Positions 29,500-38,008 of a DNA stretch of 64,000 nt are shown piece after piece. The DNA is from Vibrio chagasii (lineage in GTDB: Bacteria > Pseudomonadota > Gammaproteobacteria > Enterobacterales > Vibrionaceae): assembly GCF_024347355.1 (NCBI RefSeq), contig NZ_AP025466.1, positions 248,001-312,000 of the forward strand, given 5' to 3'. Positions within the stretch are counted from its first letter, which is position 1, and each line of letters opens with the position of its first letter. Position numbers and translations under genes: made by a program. Below the pieces are notes generated by a model, which worked only from the letters and a program-made list of their open reading frames with translations, did not search any database and was not told the DNA's origin.

Positions 29500-30126
29500 T
29501 TATCGATTAATCGCCAGATATGAGCCTGCAGCAATCATGATGCCACCAGCGCTTTGATTTAAGCGTTTATGCGCGCGTGGGGTTTTCAGCAAAGTCACCA
29601 TACGCCCTGCTCCCATTGCAATTAGCATTAAGCCAGACATTAGTGCAATAGAAGCTAATACAGAAACTAAGACGATATCTTGTGAGCGTAAAACTGTCAG
29701 ATCAACAAACGTTGGTAAGAAGGAAATATAAAACAGAATCACTTTAGGGTTTGATGCTGAGATCAGAAAACCTTGCGCAAAGCTCGTAAGTTCTGACTTC
29801 TGACTCTGTTTTGCCGCGAGCTCCGCTGAACCTTGCACTTCAGGCAGGCTCTTGAACATCTTATACCCGAGGTAAATAAGGTAAGCTGCGCCGACATAAC
29901 GAATGATCTCGAAAGCAAATGACCAGTTTTCCGCAATAGTTGCCAAGCCAAAACAAGCAAGCGCTAGATAAATAAGATCACTGCATATCATACCTAAAGA
30001 AAGAGAAATGCACTTTCGCCATCCATCAACCATACCACGAGCCAAAATCGCAAACACACCTGGTCCTGGAGTGATGCCAAATATAAACATGGCAATAAAG
30101 AATGTAACCGCACCTTCAAACGACAT
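29500..30126 (-). CDS. LysE/RhtB-family amino acid exporter
   Basis: This 208-residue inner-membrane protein has about six helices. The N-terminal signature FGITPGPGVFAILARGMVDGWR is that of the LysE/RhtB family, which exports amino acids such as threonine, homoserine or leucine. The substrate cannot be read from sequence. An ATG at 30144 is in frame, but the one at 30126 has AAGGA at the right distance and gives the usual length. Confidence 0.88.
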   Translation of the reverse strand: MSFEGAVTFFIAMFIFGITPGPGVFAILARGMVDGWRKCISLSLGMICSDLIYLALACFGLATIAENWSFAFEIIRYVGAAYLIYLGYKMFKSLPEVQGSAELAAKQSQKSELTSFAQGFLISASNPKVILFYISFLPTFVDLTVLRSQDIVLVSVLASIALMSGLMLIAMGAGRMVTLLKTPRAHKRLNQSAGGIMIAAGSYLAINR

Positions 30127-30222
30127 TAGCTTGTCCTTATTCATAGCTCAACATGATATTTTCTGAACGTAACATGCGATCTTAAAGGGAGTAAAGAAAC
30201 TATTTACCGAGTCTTTATTAAT

Positions 30223-30247
30223 AAAAAAGCGAACCGTATGGCTCGCT
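30223..30247 (-). terminator. Terminator of the carbonic anhydrase gene
   Basis: On the minus strand AGCGAGCC pairs with GGTTCGCT (one G-T pair) around four bases and runs into six T residues. It belongs to the GGTTCGC terminator set. Confidence 0.85.
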
Positions 30248-30281
30248 CCTTATACTTCAGCTTCAGTTGAAAAAAACTTAA

Positions 30282-31142
30282 CTAGTTCGCGATTGGTGAC
30301 AGCAACTTAGGGTTTACGACTAAGTTTCTCACACCGTGTGCGTGGTCTTCATTAAAGTCGTTCCCTTCACACCAGCTACCAACCGTTGCGATGTTCACTT
30401 TCGCCACTTGTGGTCTCACACTCCAGGTAACTTGGAACGGTGAACCTTGCTCGTTGTAGCCAGGGCCGGTAGTAGAACCTGCATATTGAATCGCAGATCC
30501 TGTATTTTTTGGAATGTTGGTCGCTTGGTGCAAACCGTTCACTTTAGAGTGTTTAGCTAGCTCTTCAAAATCCAGCGCGTTGTCGTCGTTCACTAAGACG
30601 TAAACTTGGGTTTCCACACGCAACTGAGGGTTGGTAATCGCATCATTGAAACACGCCCCCAATGTTTCCCCAGGTCCCACTTGTGCGGTTGAGTAAACAT
30701 AATGCACCTCGATAGTATCACCAGAGTGAAGTGAACCATGGTCGCTCGGGCAAATATCCTGACCGAATGGCTTCAGTTCTGCCTCACTTAGCTTACCTGT
30801 GTATTTGAATCCACTTTGGAAACCTTTGCCGTCACCATTACCTGCATACTGGGTAAACTCACCGCCTTTGTGCTCTGCGTTTTTATGAAAGTGAATATTA
30901 CATAAGTTCATCGCGGATGAATCTGGCGCATCAGAGAACAGGCGCTCGTTAGTCCCTTCGTATGAACCTAGATCACGTGGTGCCTGCGGGCCAAAACCTT
31001 TGCCTTGTGTATTTTCGGACAGTTGTGCTCTTTGTTCGGCGATAACGCTGTCTGAAACCTCTTCATGGCTAGCACCAGACGCACTCGCCTGTGTCGATAA
31101 CATAACCATGGCGACGCTTAAAAACACACTTTTGTTTTTCAT
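30282..31142 (-). CDS. Delta-class-like carbonic anhydrase, exported
   Basis: This 286-residue protein has a signal peptide (about residues 1-22). The core includes NLCNIHFHKNAEHKGGEF and the later VHYVYSTAQ and ATVGSWCEGND, which I recall as the signature of bacterial delta-type (diatom TWCA1-like) carbonic anhydrases. The histidines in HFHKNAEH probably bind zinc. It would interconvert CO2 and bicarbonate in the periplasm or outside. The family call rests on recognition of the motif, not on a search. Confidence 0.72.
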   Translation of the reverse strand: MKNKSVFLSVAMVMLSTQASASGASHEEVSDSVIAEQRAQLSENTQGKGFGPQAPRDLGSYEGTNERLFSDAPDSSAMNLCNIHFHKNAEHKGGEFTQYAGNGDGKGFQSGFKYTGKLSEAELKPFGQDICPSDHGSLHSGDTIEVHYVYSTAQVGPGETLGACFNDAITNPQLRVETQVYVLVNDDNALDFEELAKHSKVNGLHQATNIPKNTGSAIQYAGSTTGPGYNEQGSPFQVTWSVRPQVAKVNIATVGSWCEGNDFNEDHAHGVRNLVVNPKLLSPIAN

Positions 31143-31455
31143 ATCTCTTCCCTAGACTCTAATTTATTAAACCTAACTGACTGTGTCACAGCGGAATATT
31201 ACTATGCTCACGAGGGAATATAAGACATTGTCTTTGTAAGATTAGATTTCAATGCTTACTTTGGGAGAGTATTCAAACCATTGGTGCATATCACAAGATC
31301 AATAGGTTAAATACGGCGACTCCCTTCCATAACAAGTAAATACCGAGCTGCGCTGACCTGCCTCTTACTCAAATCCAACTCTTATTGTGTTGGTGAGTAG
31401 AAACAAGACGTTACGTAACCCTGAGGAATTTACTGCCAGTCACCAAATTCTGGAT

Positions 31456-31483
31456 CAAAAAAGGCGAACCCATTGGCTCGCCT
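31456..31483 (-). terminator. Terminator of the acidic lipoprotein gene
   Basis: On the minus strand AGGCGAGCC pairs with GGTTCGCCT around AATG and runs into TTTTTT. Upstream, 31143-31455 holds no gene that I can support. Confidence 0.88.
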
Positions 31484-31513
31484 ATGTTGTTTGTCGTGAT
31501 TTTTAAAATCTAA

Positions 31514-31984
31514 CTATTGTGCTGGACGCGTCCCTGAAGCAAATATTCCGAAAGTCATGACATTCAAAGCATCTGTCACACCCTCCAATGATTTGATGAC
31601 TTGCTTCGTAGGCCCGTTACTGAATATATGGTTTCCCAAGCCTTTTTCGCTGTGAACCTTAGCGTGATCCTCAGTGGCTTGTTTATCTGTCACTTGGGTC
31701 TTTTCATTCGCTTCTGGTGATTCACTCAGTTCATGAGAAGCCACACTGTCATTACTATTGATATCACTGTCTTCTGCGGTGACAACGCAGCTCTCTTTTA
31801 CGCTATTTGTGTTAGGCTCAATGACATCTTCACTTGCCGTTTCATTGACCACACCCTCTTCGACACTGTTATTAATCACTTTTTCATTGCTTGAAATATT
31901 TTCGTCGGTTGGATTTTCACTAGTTGTCGCACAAGCGGATAAAAGCAACAGGCTAATAATTAATGTGGTTAATTTTCTGACCAT
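31514..31984 (-). CDS. Acidic low-complexity lipoprotein
   Basis: This 156-residue lipoprotein has a lipobox, LLSAC, near residue 18 and a Ser/Glu/Asn-rich, strongly acidic middle (about 22-115) that should be disordered. A more conserved-looking C-terminal patch, KSLEGVTDALNVMTFGIFASG, follows. A glycine-zipper-like end is possible. Function unknown. Confidence 0.65.
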   Translation of the reverse strand: MVRKLTTLIISLLLLSACATTSENPTDENISSNEKVINNSVEEGVVNETASEDVIEPNTNSVKESCVVTAEDSDINSNDSVASHELSESPEANEKTQVTDKQATEDHAKVHSEKGLGNHIFSNGPTKQVIKSLEGVTDALNVMTFGIFASGTRPAQ

Positions 31985-32185
31985 GACGATTGGGGCTGGA
32001 TTAATAAAACATTGTTCGATTGTAAGTAAATTAAACCAGAAGTTCCAGTTACACGCTTGTATTGTCGTAACGGGATGTGTACATAATTACGTACTGCTTA
32101 GGGGCTCTTGGGTTTACGAAATCTTACTTTATACTTAAATAGAGTAACTGGTTTATGGATAGCACAATCCACCGACATCGACCTT

Positions 32186-32563
32186 CTAATAATTCGATAC
32201 TTCGATTAAGTTACCATCAGGATCTCGTAGATAAATTGAGGTGATCTTGTCCATTGCCCCCGTTCGCTCGACAGGCCCTTCTTCGATCGTGACGCCTTGT
32301 CCAGTGATATGCTCGCATACTTTATCAATGTGTGTGTTGGTTATGAAACATAGGTCAGCACTCCCGGCTTGAACATGCCTAGCCTTAGGCTCGAACTCTT
32401 TCCCTTGCTGATGGAGATTTATCTTTTGGTTACCAAACGACAATGCCCAACGTCCCTCACCAAATTGAATAGGTTTCATCCCTAATACGCTTTGATAGAA
32501 ATTTACTGTTATCTCTATATCTTTAACAGTTAATACAAGATGATCTAGGTGACTTATTTCCAT
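32186..32563 (-). CDS. VOC-family protein (glyoxalase/dioxygenase fold)
   Basis: This 125-residue protein contains one vicinal-oxygen-chelate domain: LDHLVLTVKDIEITVNFYQSVLGM at the start and IYLRDPDGNLIEVSNY at the end. The metal ligands are likely H in LDHLV, H in INLHQ and E in LIEVS. Such proteins include glyoxalase I, extradiol dioxygenases and fosfomycin-modifying enzymes, and the substrate here cannot be told. The ATG at 32563 fits the domain start better than the one at 32596. Confidence 0.85.
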   Translation of the reverse strand: MEISHLDHLVLTVKDIEITVNFYQSVLGMKPIQFGEGRWALSFGNQKINLHQQGKEFEPKARHVQAGSADLCFITNTHIDKVCEHITGQGVTIEEGPVERTGAMDKITSIYLRDPDGNLIEVSNY

Positions 32564-32701
32564 AAATGTTGACTCTCGTTGAATAACAGACTCCAAAGTT
32601 AAACATTCGACAGGAGCCTTGAATGTTCGCCACTCATAATCTAACGCTTAGAAGAGTGACACAAGCACCTTGTACGCCGATACATCTCATTGTTAACGAA
32701 T

Positions 32702-32729
32702 AAAGGGAGCACGCCTGAGTGCTCCCTTT
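32702..32729 (-). terminator. Terminator of the M4 protease gene
   Basis: AAAGGGAGCAC pairs with GTGCTCCCTTT around six bases; a short T stretch follows on the minus strand. Confidence 0.8.
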
Positions 32730-32762
32730 GTCATGTTTGTTTAGTTAAATTCGCTAACTAAA

Positions 32763-34820
32763 TTACATACACAAACCTTCGTGTGTCCAGTACCAAGAAT
32801 TTTGGAAAGGATCGGCTCCCCAGTTATTGGTTGTCGCCGTAAAACGGTTACCCCAATATTGAACCAGTGCTCCAGCTGGATAGAACACATTCGGACTCCA
32901 CTCTGGTGCGTCAACACACTTATCTTGTGGCTCAGGCTGAGGTTCAGGGTTTGGAAGCTCTAGTACAGTACTGACCGCTACGTAAGCACCTGTTGATCCT
33001 TGCGCACCAGAGACCATTACGTAGATATCATCCCCTTGTATACCGCCAAACCCACAATACTCGTTGTTATCCAAGTTATTAGACGAACAGTCGTAATCAT
33101 TCAATGATGCAGGACGACCAATAGCAACATACAGATCAACGTTACCGTAACCATTGTAAGTTTGGATCCAAACATCGCTTTCAGAACTGTTCTTTAGAAC
33201 GAACTGCTGTTGGTCGTTACCACTGCTCAACACAGGAGCAGGCACATTAAACTCGAGATTCGTAATACCCGGAGTCGGATTCGGTGTTGGGGTTGGTGTC
33301 GGTGGATTAGGGTTTGGATTCGGCTGACCGGAACCACAGTATTGTACGTTAACGCCAACCTGGCTGAAGGCAGAGCGCACTGCAGATGATTCATAGCCTA
33401 GCTGTTGTGCTGCCTTACAAACTCCTTCAGCTCCTGCTTGGAAGTTCGATCTTGATGTCCAGTAAAGTTGGTTCGCTGTCGCGTAAGCCATAAACGCCTT
33501 TTTAATATCCCAACCATTGCTAGTCGCTAGGTGGTAAAAAGCTTTGTTGAAAATCCCTGAGCTGTGGTGAACATCAATACCATTGTAGTATTGGTTTACG
33601 TGATCGATAGACATGCCATCTTGGCTAGGTTGAATGAAGTAGCGCATTGCTGGGCTGTACTTCATAACATGCTCCCCCATCTTCCAGTTAAAACTGCCAT
33701 GAACATACTCACTTAAAGCCGCTGCTGCCACATCAGAGAATGACTCATTCATACCCCCAGACTGACCGCGGTATTCAAGGTTTGAGTTCTGTTCGGTAAA
33801 GCCATGGCTTACCTCATGCGCAATTACATCCCACGTAGCTAACGGGTACATAGACTGGTTACCGTCACCAAACGTCATCTGTTGACCATCCCAAAACGCA
33901 TTACCGTAGTTCGAACCATAGTGCACACGCATGGTTAGCTTTTGCTGGATAGGACGAGTATTCAACCACTCTTTGTACATGTCGAATACACGTTGGCCAA
34001 AGTAATGTGCATCGTTCATAGGCGCATAAGCACCGTTAATTGCACGATAGTCGTTAACGTTCCTACCGTAATTGCCGTTACAAGCAAACTGGTGAACCTG
34101 ACCGTAATCTTGGCGGTTATTCATGTTCATAGTGACAACGTTTTGGCTGTCCATTTGGCAGTATGAGTTGACCTGGAACCCGCCATATTGAGTATTCGGA
34201 CCAAAGTAATAACGACCGCTTTTTTGGTTGCCACCGGGGCCTTCAGCATCGATGAACGCGATACCTTCCCATTGGTCAAGTAATTCGCCAGATTTAGCGT
34301 CTACAAGGGTAATTGGTCGTGAAGGTCCCATGCCCTTTGTTTGCAGGAAATCAACCTTATAAATAAGGTGTGCTTGTTGTTGTTCATCTAACCAAATAAA
34401 AAGATCTGCATTTGGATTACGAATGGTTGCAGCTGCTACGCCTTTGTGTTGTGACTTAGCAATATCAATGGCCTGCTGTGCGTTGATCATTGGTAAAGTA
34501 GAACCGATATCAGCCTCAATGCCCGTTAACACTTGTCCATCAACGGCTTGAGCAATACCTTGCTGGGAAAGATCAACCACTACCGACTGACCATAGACTG
34601 GAACGCCATAGTGAAGTTGTTGTTTACGAAGGAGTGTCGTTGTTCCGGTCTCAACTCGACTTGCTTCTTGATAAGCAAGTGGTCGATTTACCGCACTAAA
34701 GCCTTGTTGGCTAGTGTTGTTAAGAATTGTTGACAGATCGACTTCAGTGTAGTCGAGTACATTGGCAGCTTGAGAAGTAAACGCTATTGGGAATAGCATC
34801 AGTAAATGTGCACCACGCAT
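32763..34820 (-). CDS. Vibriolysin-like M4 metalloprotease with chitin-binding tail
   Basis: This 685-residue secreted zinc endopeptidase has a signal peptide (1-18), an FTP/PepSY propeptide (about 25-195), an M4 catalytic domain (about 205-495), a Pro/Asn/Thr linker (500-518), a PPC domain (about 520-620) and a C-terminal chitin-binding domain (about 634-685; WSPNVFYPAGALVQYWGNRF). The zinc site is HEVSH (335-339) with E359 in GGMNESFSD, and the catalytic histidine follows in DVHHSSG. HapA-type vibriolysins are about 609 residues and lack the last domain, so this form may be targeted to chitin surfaces. AAAGGTG precedes the ATG. Confidence 0.94.
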   Translation of the reverse strand: MRGAHLLMLFPIAFTSQAANVLDYTEVDLSTILNNTSQQGFSAVNRPLAYQEASRVETGTTTLLRKQQLHYGVPVYGQSVVVDLSQQGIAQAVDGQVLTGIEADIGSTLPMINAQQAIDIAKSQHKGVAAATIRNPNADLFIWLDEQQQAHLIYKVDFLQTKGMGPSRPITLVDAKSGELLDQWEGIAFIDAEGPGGNQKSGRYYFGPNTQYGGFQVNSYCQMDSQNVVTMNMNNRQDYGQVHQFACNGNYGRNVNDYRAINGAYAPMNDAHYFGQRVFDMYKEWLNTRPIQQKLTMRVHYGSNYGNAFWDGQQMTFGDGNQSMYPLATWDVIAHEVSHGFTEQNSNLEYRGQSGGMNESFSDVAAAALSEYVHGSFNWKMGEHVMKYSPAMRYFIQPSQDGMSIDHVNQYYNGIDVHHSSGIFNKAFYHLATSNGWDIKKAFMAYATANQLYWTSRSNFQAGAEGVCKAAQQLGYESSAVRSAFSQVGVNVQYCGSGQPNPNPNPPTPTPTPNPTPGITNLEFNVPAPVLSSGNDQQQFVLKNSSESDVWIQTYNGYGNVDLYVAIGRPASLNDYDCSSNNLDNNEYCGFGGIQGDDIYVMVSGAQGSTGAYVAVSTVLELPNPEPQPEPQDKCVDAPEWSPNVFYPAGALVQYWGNRFTATTNNWGADPFQNSWYWTHEGLCM

Positions 34821-35090
34821 ACATCACCTTTATATTTATGTTGTTATAAATTCACCCGATGGATGAGCGCGCATATTAACGATAGAATCCCCTTACAAGT
34901 AAATAAACCTAGTTGCATATGTGATATCGATTCAGAACATAATATCTGTCACCTATAAAAATGAGAATGCTAGTCAAAAAAACCAATAAATACTTACACT
35001 TAGAAAAAACTCAGTAAATAGACTTAAAATATGAAGGGATATCAAATTTTGATAATTTCCTGAAATTTGATGCTTCAAATCGTTACGAGA
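34821..35090. other. Intergenic region upstream of the M4 protease
   Basis: About 270 bp of AT-rich sequence with no supported gene. It must hold the protease promoter, but I cannot pick out a clear operator. From 35091 to the start of the lipoprotein gene's stop codon an open minus-strand frame remains unexplained. Confidence 0.4.
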
Positions 35091-35223
35091 TTAAGGGTCG
35101 ATATCGATTTTAAATAGCAACGCCAACTCACCATCACAAAATTCAACGCTCCCATTCATAAGGAACCAATTAAAATAATGATGAGGGTGTGTTGGCGATG
35201 AGTATGTTGGCTGAGGTTGGAAC

Positions 35224-35580
35224 TTAGCCTTTGACTTTATTGAGTGTGTAAGTGATTACGCTATCGTCGACTATATTAAACACCCAAGTGCTGTCACCGC
35301 TGGTAAAGTGAAATTCATCCTTAGACGAAGTGGGTGTAAGTTTGGCGATGAACTCGGTTAGTTGAGGCTCATCTATACGAAAACTCCCTTCCGAAGTATT
35401 GGTGTCTAAATCGTTATTTACTTCAATCTGTGTAGCTGAACTAGGCACGATATCTGGTAACCAACCTCTATCAAACAACTGAGCTTGTTGAGCCAGTTTA
35501 TAAGTTGCATATTCATCGCTGACAACATCCGAACAACCAGACAGTAAAAGTAAAATTTGGAGTAACAGTTTGATTTTCAT
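35224..35580 (-). CDS. Small lipoprotein of unknown function
   Basis: This 118-residue lipoprotein has a lipobox, LLSGC, near residue 16. The mature domain alternates polar and hydrophobic residues as in a small beta fold (STWVFNIVDDSVITYTLNK). I do not recognise the family. After its stop another frame stays open for about 45 codons to 35091, which could reflect an altered C-terminus. Confidence 0.62.
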   Translation of the reverse strand: MKIKLLLQILLLLSGCSDVVSDEYATYKLAQQAQLFDRGWLPDIVPSSATQIEVNNDLDTNTSEGSFRIDEPQLTEFIAKLTPTSSKDEFHFTSGDSTWVFNIVDDSVITYTLNKVKG

Positions 35581-35795
35581 TTAATTCCATCATGTGAAGG
35601 TAAGGCCTTATCCACTCTCAGTTGTATTCAAATAAAGAACAGCTCCGAATGACAAGTACCGTAACAAAAATGATTTTATAAATTACTTGTTAACCCCATT
35701 CAATTTAATTGACTTTATTTACATATCATCCACATTTAAATCATTGATAATTCGAGCTTTAAATGTAGAATTTCGCCTAGAAAGCAACCTATTAT

Positions 35796-36818
35796 TTAGA
35801 GTATGTTCAAGCCAAATACGCCCTTCACATCGAATAAAACGGCTTCTGTTTTCTCTCTCGAGACTTGCGTACCTTCGCGTAAAATATCAATGAGTTGTGA
35901 TTTGTCATCTAGCAATTCAGCTCTACGAGCTCTTATCGGCCTTAACATCTCCTGCAAGCACTCTTCCAATACCTTCTTAGTTTGTCCGTCCCCTAACCCG
36001 CCTCTGCGGTAATGATCCTTTAACTCACAGACATACTGTGTGTCACTATGGAACGCATCAAGATAGGTAAACACAATATTCCCTTCCACTTGGCCCGGAT
36101 CTTCAATTTTTAAGTGGTTTGGATCGGTATACATGGACTTGACTGCCGTTCGAATCTCTTTCTCAGTCGCACCTAGGTTAATCGCGTTACCCATCGACTT
36201 GGACATCTTGTTTTTCCCATCCGTACTCGGAAGTCGTGATGCGTTACTCAGAAGCGGCTTACATTCGTTCAAAATAGACTTACCAGCGAGCGAGTTTAGC
36301 TTTCGAACAATCTCGTTTGTCTGCTCTAGCATTGGCAGTTGGTCATCGCCCACAGGGACTAACGTCGCATTGAACGCCGTAATATCAGCCGCTTGAGATA
36401 TAGGGTAAGTGAGAAAACCAGCAGGAAGAGAGCGACCAAACGCCTTGTTTTGAATTTCACTTTTGACCGTAGGATTACGTTCCAAACGTGCGATGGATAC
36501 AAGGTTGCTGTAAAACATGGTCAGCTCAGCCAATGCAGGAAGCTGAGATTGAAGGCAAATTGTAGTTTTAGTTGGGTCGATGCCAACAGCCAGATAGTCG
36601 GCGACCACATTGAGAATGTTTGAAGAGACCTTTGCAGGATTATGCGCGTTATCAGTCAAGCCCTGCATGTCGGCAACCAATATCGTTTGGTCATGCTCAT
36701 GTTGTAAGGATACACGTTGTTTGAGAGAGCCCACGTAATGCCCTAAATGCAAAGGACCTGTCGCGCGGTCGCCAGTAAGAATAATTTCTGATTTGTTATC
36801 GTTTTGATTTGTTTTCAT
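35796..36818 (-). CDS. trpS: Tryptophanyl-tRNA synthetase (second type)
   Basis: This class I synthetase, 340 residues, charges tRNA-Trp. It has the nucleotide motifs TGPLHLGHYVGSL (HIGH type) and KMSKS in GKNKMSKSMGNAI. Its sequence differs from the usual proteobacterial TrpS kept beside rpe/gph (which begins with a GxQPSG-type motif), so it looks like an accessory copy; such copies can confer resistance to indolmycin-like inhibitors or respond to tryptophan shortage. A hairpin covers its ribosome binding site. Confidence 0.88.
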   Translation of the reverse strand: MKTNQNDNKSEIILTGDRATGPLHLGHYVGSLKQRVSLQHEHDQTILVADMQGLTDNAHNPAKVSSNILNVVADYLAVGIDPTKTTICLQSQLPALAELTMFYSNLVSIARLERNPTVKSEIQNKAFGRSLPAGFLTYPISQAADITAFNATLVPVGDDQLPMLEQTNEIVRKLNSLAGKSILNECKPLLSNASRLPSTDGKNKMSKSMGNAINLGATEKEIRTAVKSMYTDPNHLKIEDPGQVEGNIVFTYLDAFHSDTQYVCELKDHYRRGGLGDGQTKKVLEECLQEMLRPIRARRAELLDDKSQLIDILREGTQVSREKTEAVLFDVKGVFGLNIL

Positions 36819-36822
36819 TGAG

Positions 36823-36853
36823 TATCTCCAAGTTAAAAAGGCTACTGGAGATA
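36823..36853 (-). promoter_or_regulatory. Leader hairpin over the trpS ribosome binding site
   Basis: TATCTCCA and TGGAGATA form an exact 8-bp inverted repeat with a 15-base spacer. On the mRNA the 3' arm holds GGAG, the only ribosome binding site before the trpS ATG. Farther upstream a 9-bp dyad (ACATTCTTA/TAAGAATGT) and a GTGCTCT/AGAGCAgCAC hairpin may form alternative folds. Confidence 0.55.
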
Positions 36854-37048
36854 TAAAGAGACGACAATCTTGATGACATTCTTAGCTACCTTCCAGCAGC
36901 GTAAGAATGTGAGTATTCCGTGCTGCTCTAGATAGAGCACCACCAGAAGAAAACTGAAGTTGAAGCGGGATTAAATTTCATTCTTAAAACGTATCAATAT
37001 TATTGGCTAACGACAACACATTTTATTGATTCAATTTAACTCGCTGTA

Positions 37049-37849
37049 TTAATTGCATAAATTTATAATTCTAGAACGCATGGCTTGGTTAATCTCAAAG
37101 TAAGTGTTCAAGAAATTGAGCTGCGATAAAGCCGACTCTGCGGTGTGTTCGTAACTTTGATTGAAGCTTGGAAGCAGTTGAGTAAACTTAGGAAACCGCG
37201 CTTCTAACCTTCTATCAGACATAAACTCATCGACATAGCCAGGTTGTGGATTTTCTGTTTGTTCGACAAGATCAATTAAACGATCTAATGCATAAGACTG
37301 AACAAATCGACTCCCAGAGAGCTTTTCTCCACGGTTATAGCGGGACATACCCACATAAAGATTGGTCAGTGCTTCCCCGATTAACCACTCTTGGGTATTA
37401 GCTTGTGGAGCACTTTTTTCCGGTGGTACACAGCACCTAGCATCGAACGCCTCTTCCTGCCAAACAATACGACCTTCAGCAAATGGAATATGTGCTAATT
37501 CATGGGGTTCAAAGACCGCAAATTCGCAAAAGATTCGATCGGCATACAGAACTTTATAGCCATCGACCGTGTTTCGCACGGAATAGTCGATTGGCTGGAT
37601 ATCAGATAACCAATTTAAATTGTTTAAAAAGTGCTGCTTTTGTCCTACCTGTACGATCGCAAAGAAATCGACGTCTGAGTATTGGTCCAGTCTCTCCGTT
37701 TCGATACCAACAGAACCAAGCCCCAACAAGGCAAGCGCCTTATTTGAAGCTCTTAAACACTGCCCAATAGAATCCAAGCGTTGTAGCAGCATTGTTGGGG
37801 TAATTTCTTGTGATGTGATTGGCTGTCGAATGGTGTTATCGGTTTCCAT
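37049..37849 (-). CDS. Nucleotidyltransferase-like protein
   Basis: This 266-residue soluble protein contains ALLGLGSVGIETERLDQYSDVDFFAIV at about residues 40-66, which fits the nucleotidyltransferase fold motif G[GS]-x(n)-[DE]xD, here SDVD. A helical C-terminal region follows, as in aminoglycoside or minimal nucleotidyltransferases. The substrate is unknown. An ATG at 37903 is in frame, but the one at 37849 has AGGGA upstream. Confidence 0.72.
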   Translation of the reverse strand: METDNTIRQPITSQEITPTMLLQRLDSIGQCLRASNKALALLGLGSVGIETERLDQYSDVDFFAIVQVGQKQHFLNNLNWLSDIQPIDYSVRNTVDGYKVLYADRIFCEFAVFEPHELAHIPFAEGRIVWQEEAFDARCCVPPEKSAPQANTQEWLIGEALTNLYVGMSRYNRGEKLSGSRFVQSYALDRLIDLVEQTENPQPGYVDEFMSDRRLEARFPKFTQLLPSFNQSYEHTAESALSQLNFLNTYFEINQAMRSRIINLCN

Positions 37850-38008
37850 CGTGCTATCCCTGTCAAATTGAATGCCATTCAACCTAACTGAGAGTGATAG
37901 CAACGACTAAACACAATTTATAAAATCTGTGTTTTGGATAACGATCTGTGCAATAAATGGATTGATTTAGGAGCTTTCAACTACCACCCGCATTTGTATC
38001 TCTACCTA

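Noticed and set aside
36393..36623. Frames antisense to trpS, gcvP, glyA and fhs
   Set aside because: They are shadows of strongly conserved genes on the other strand.
36760..36860. Short leader peptide overlapping the trpS start
   Set aside because: A 27-codon frame exists but contains no tryptophan codon and no good ribosome site, so it is not an attenuation leader of the trp type.
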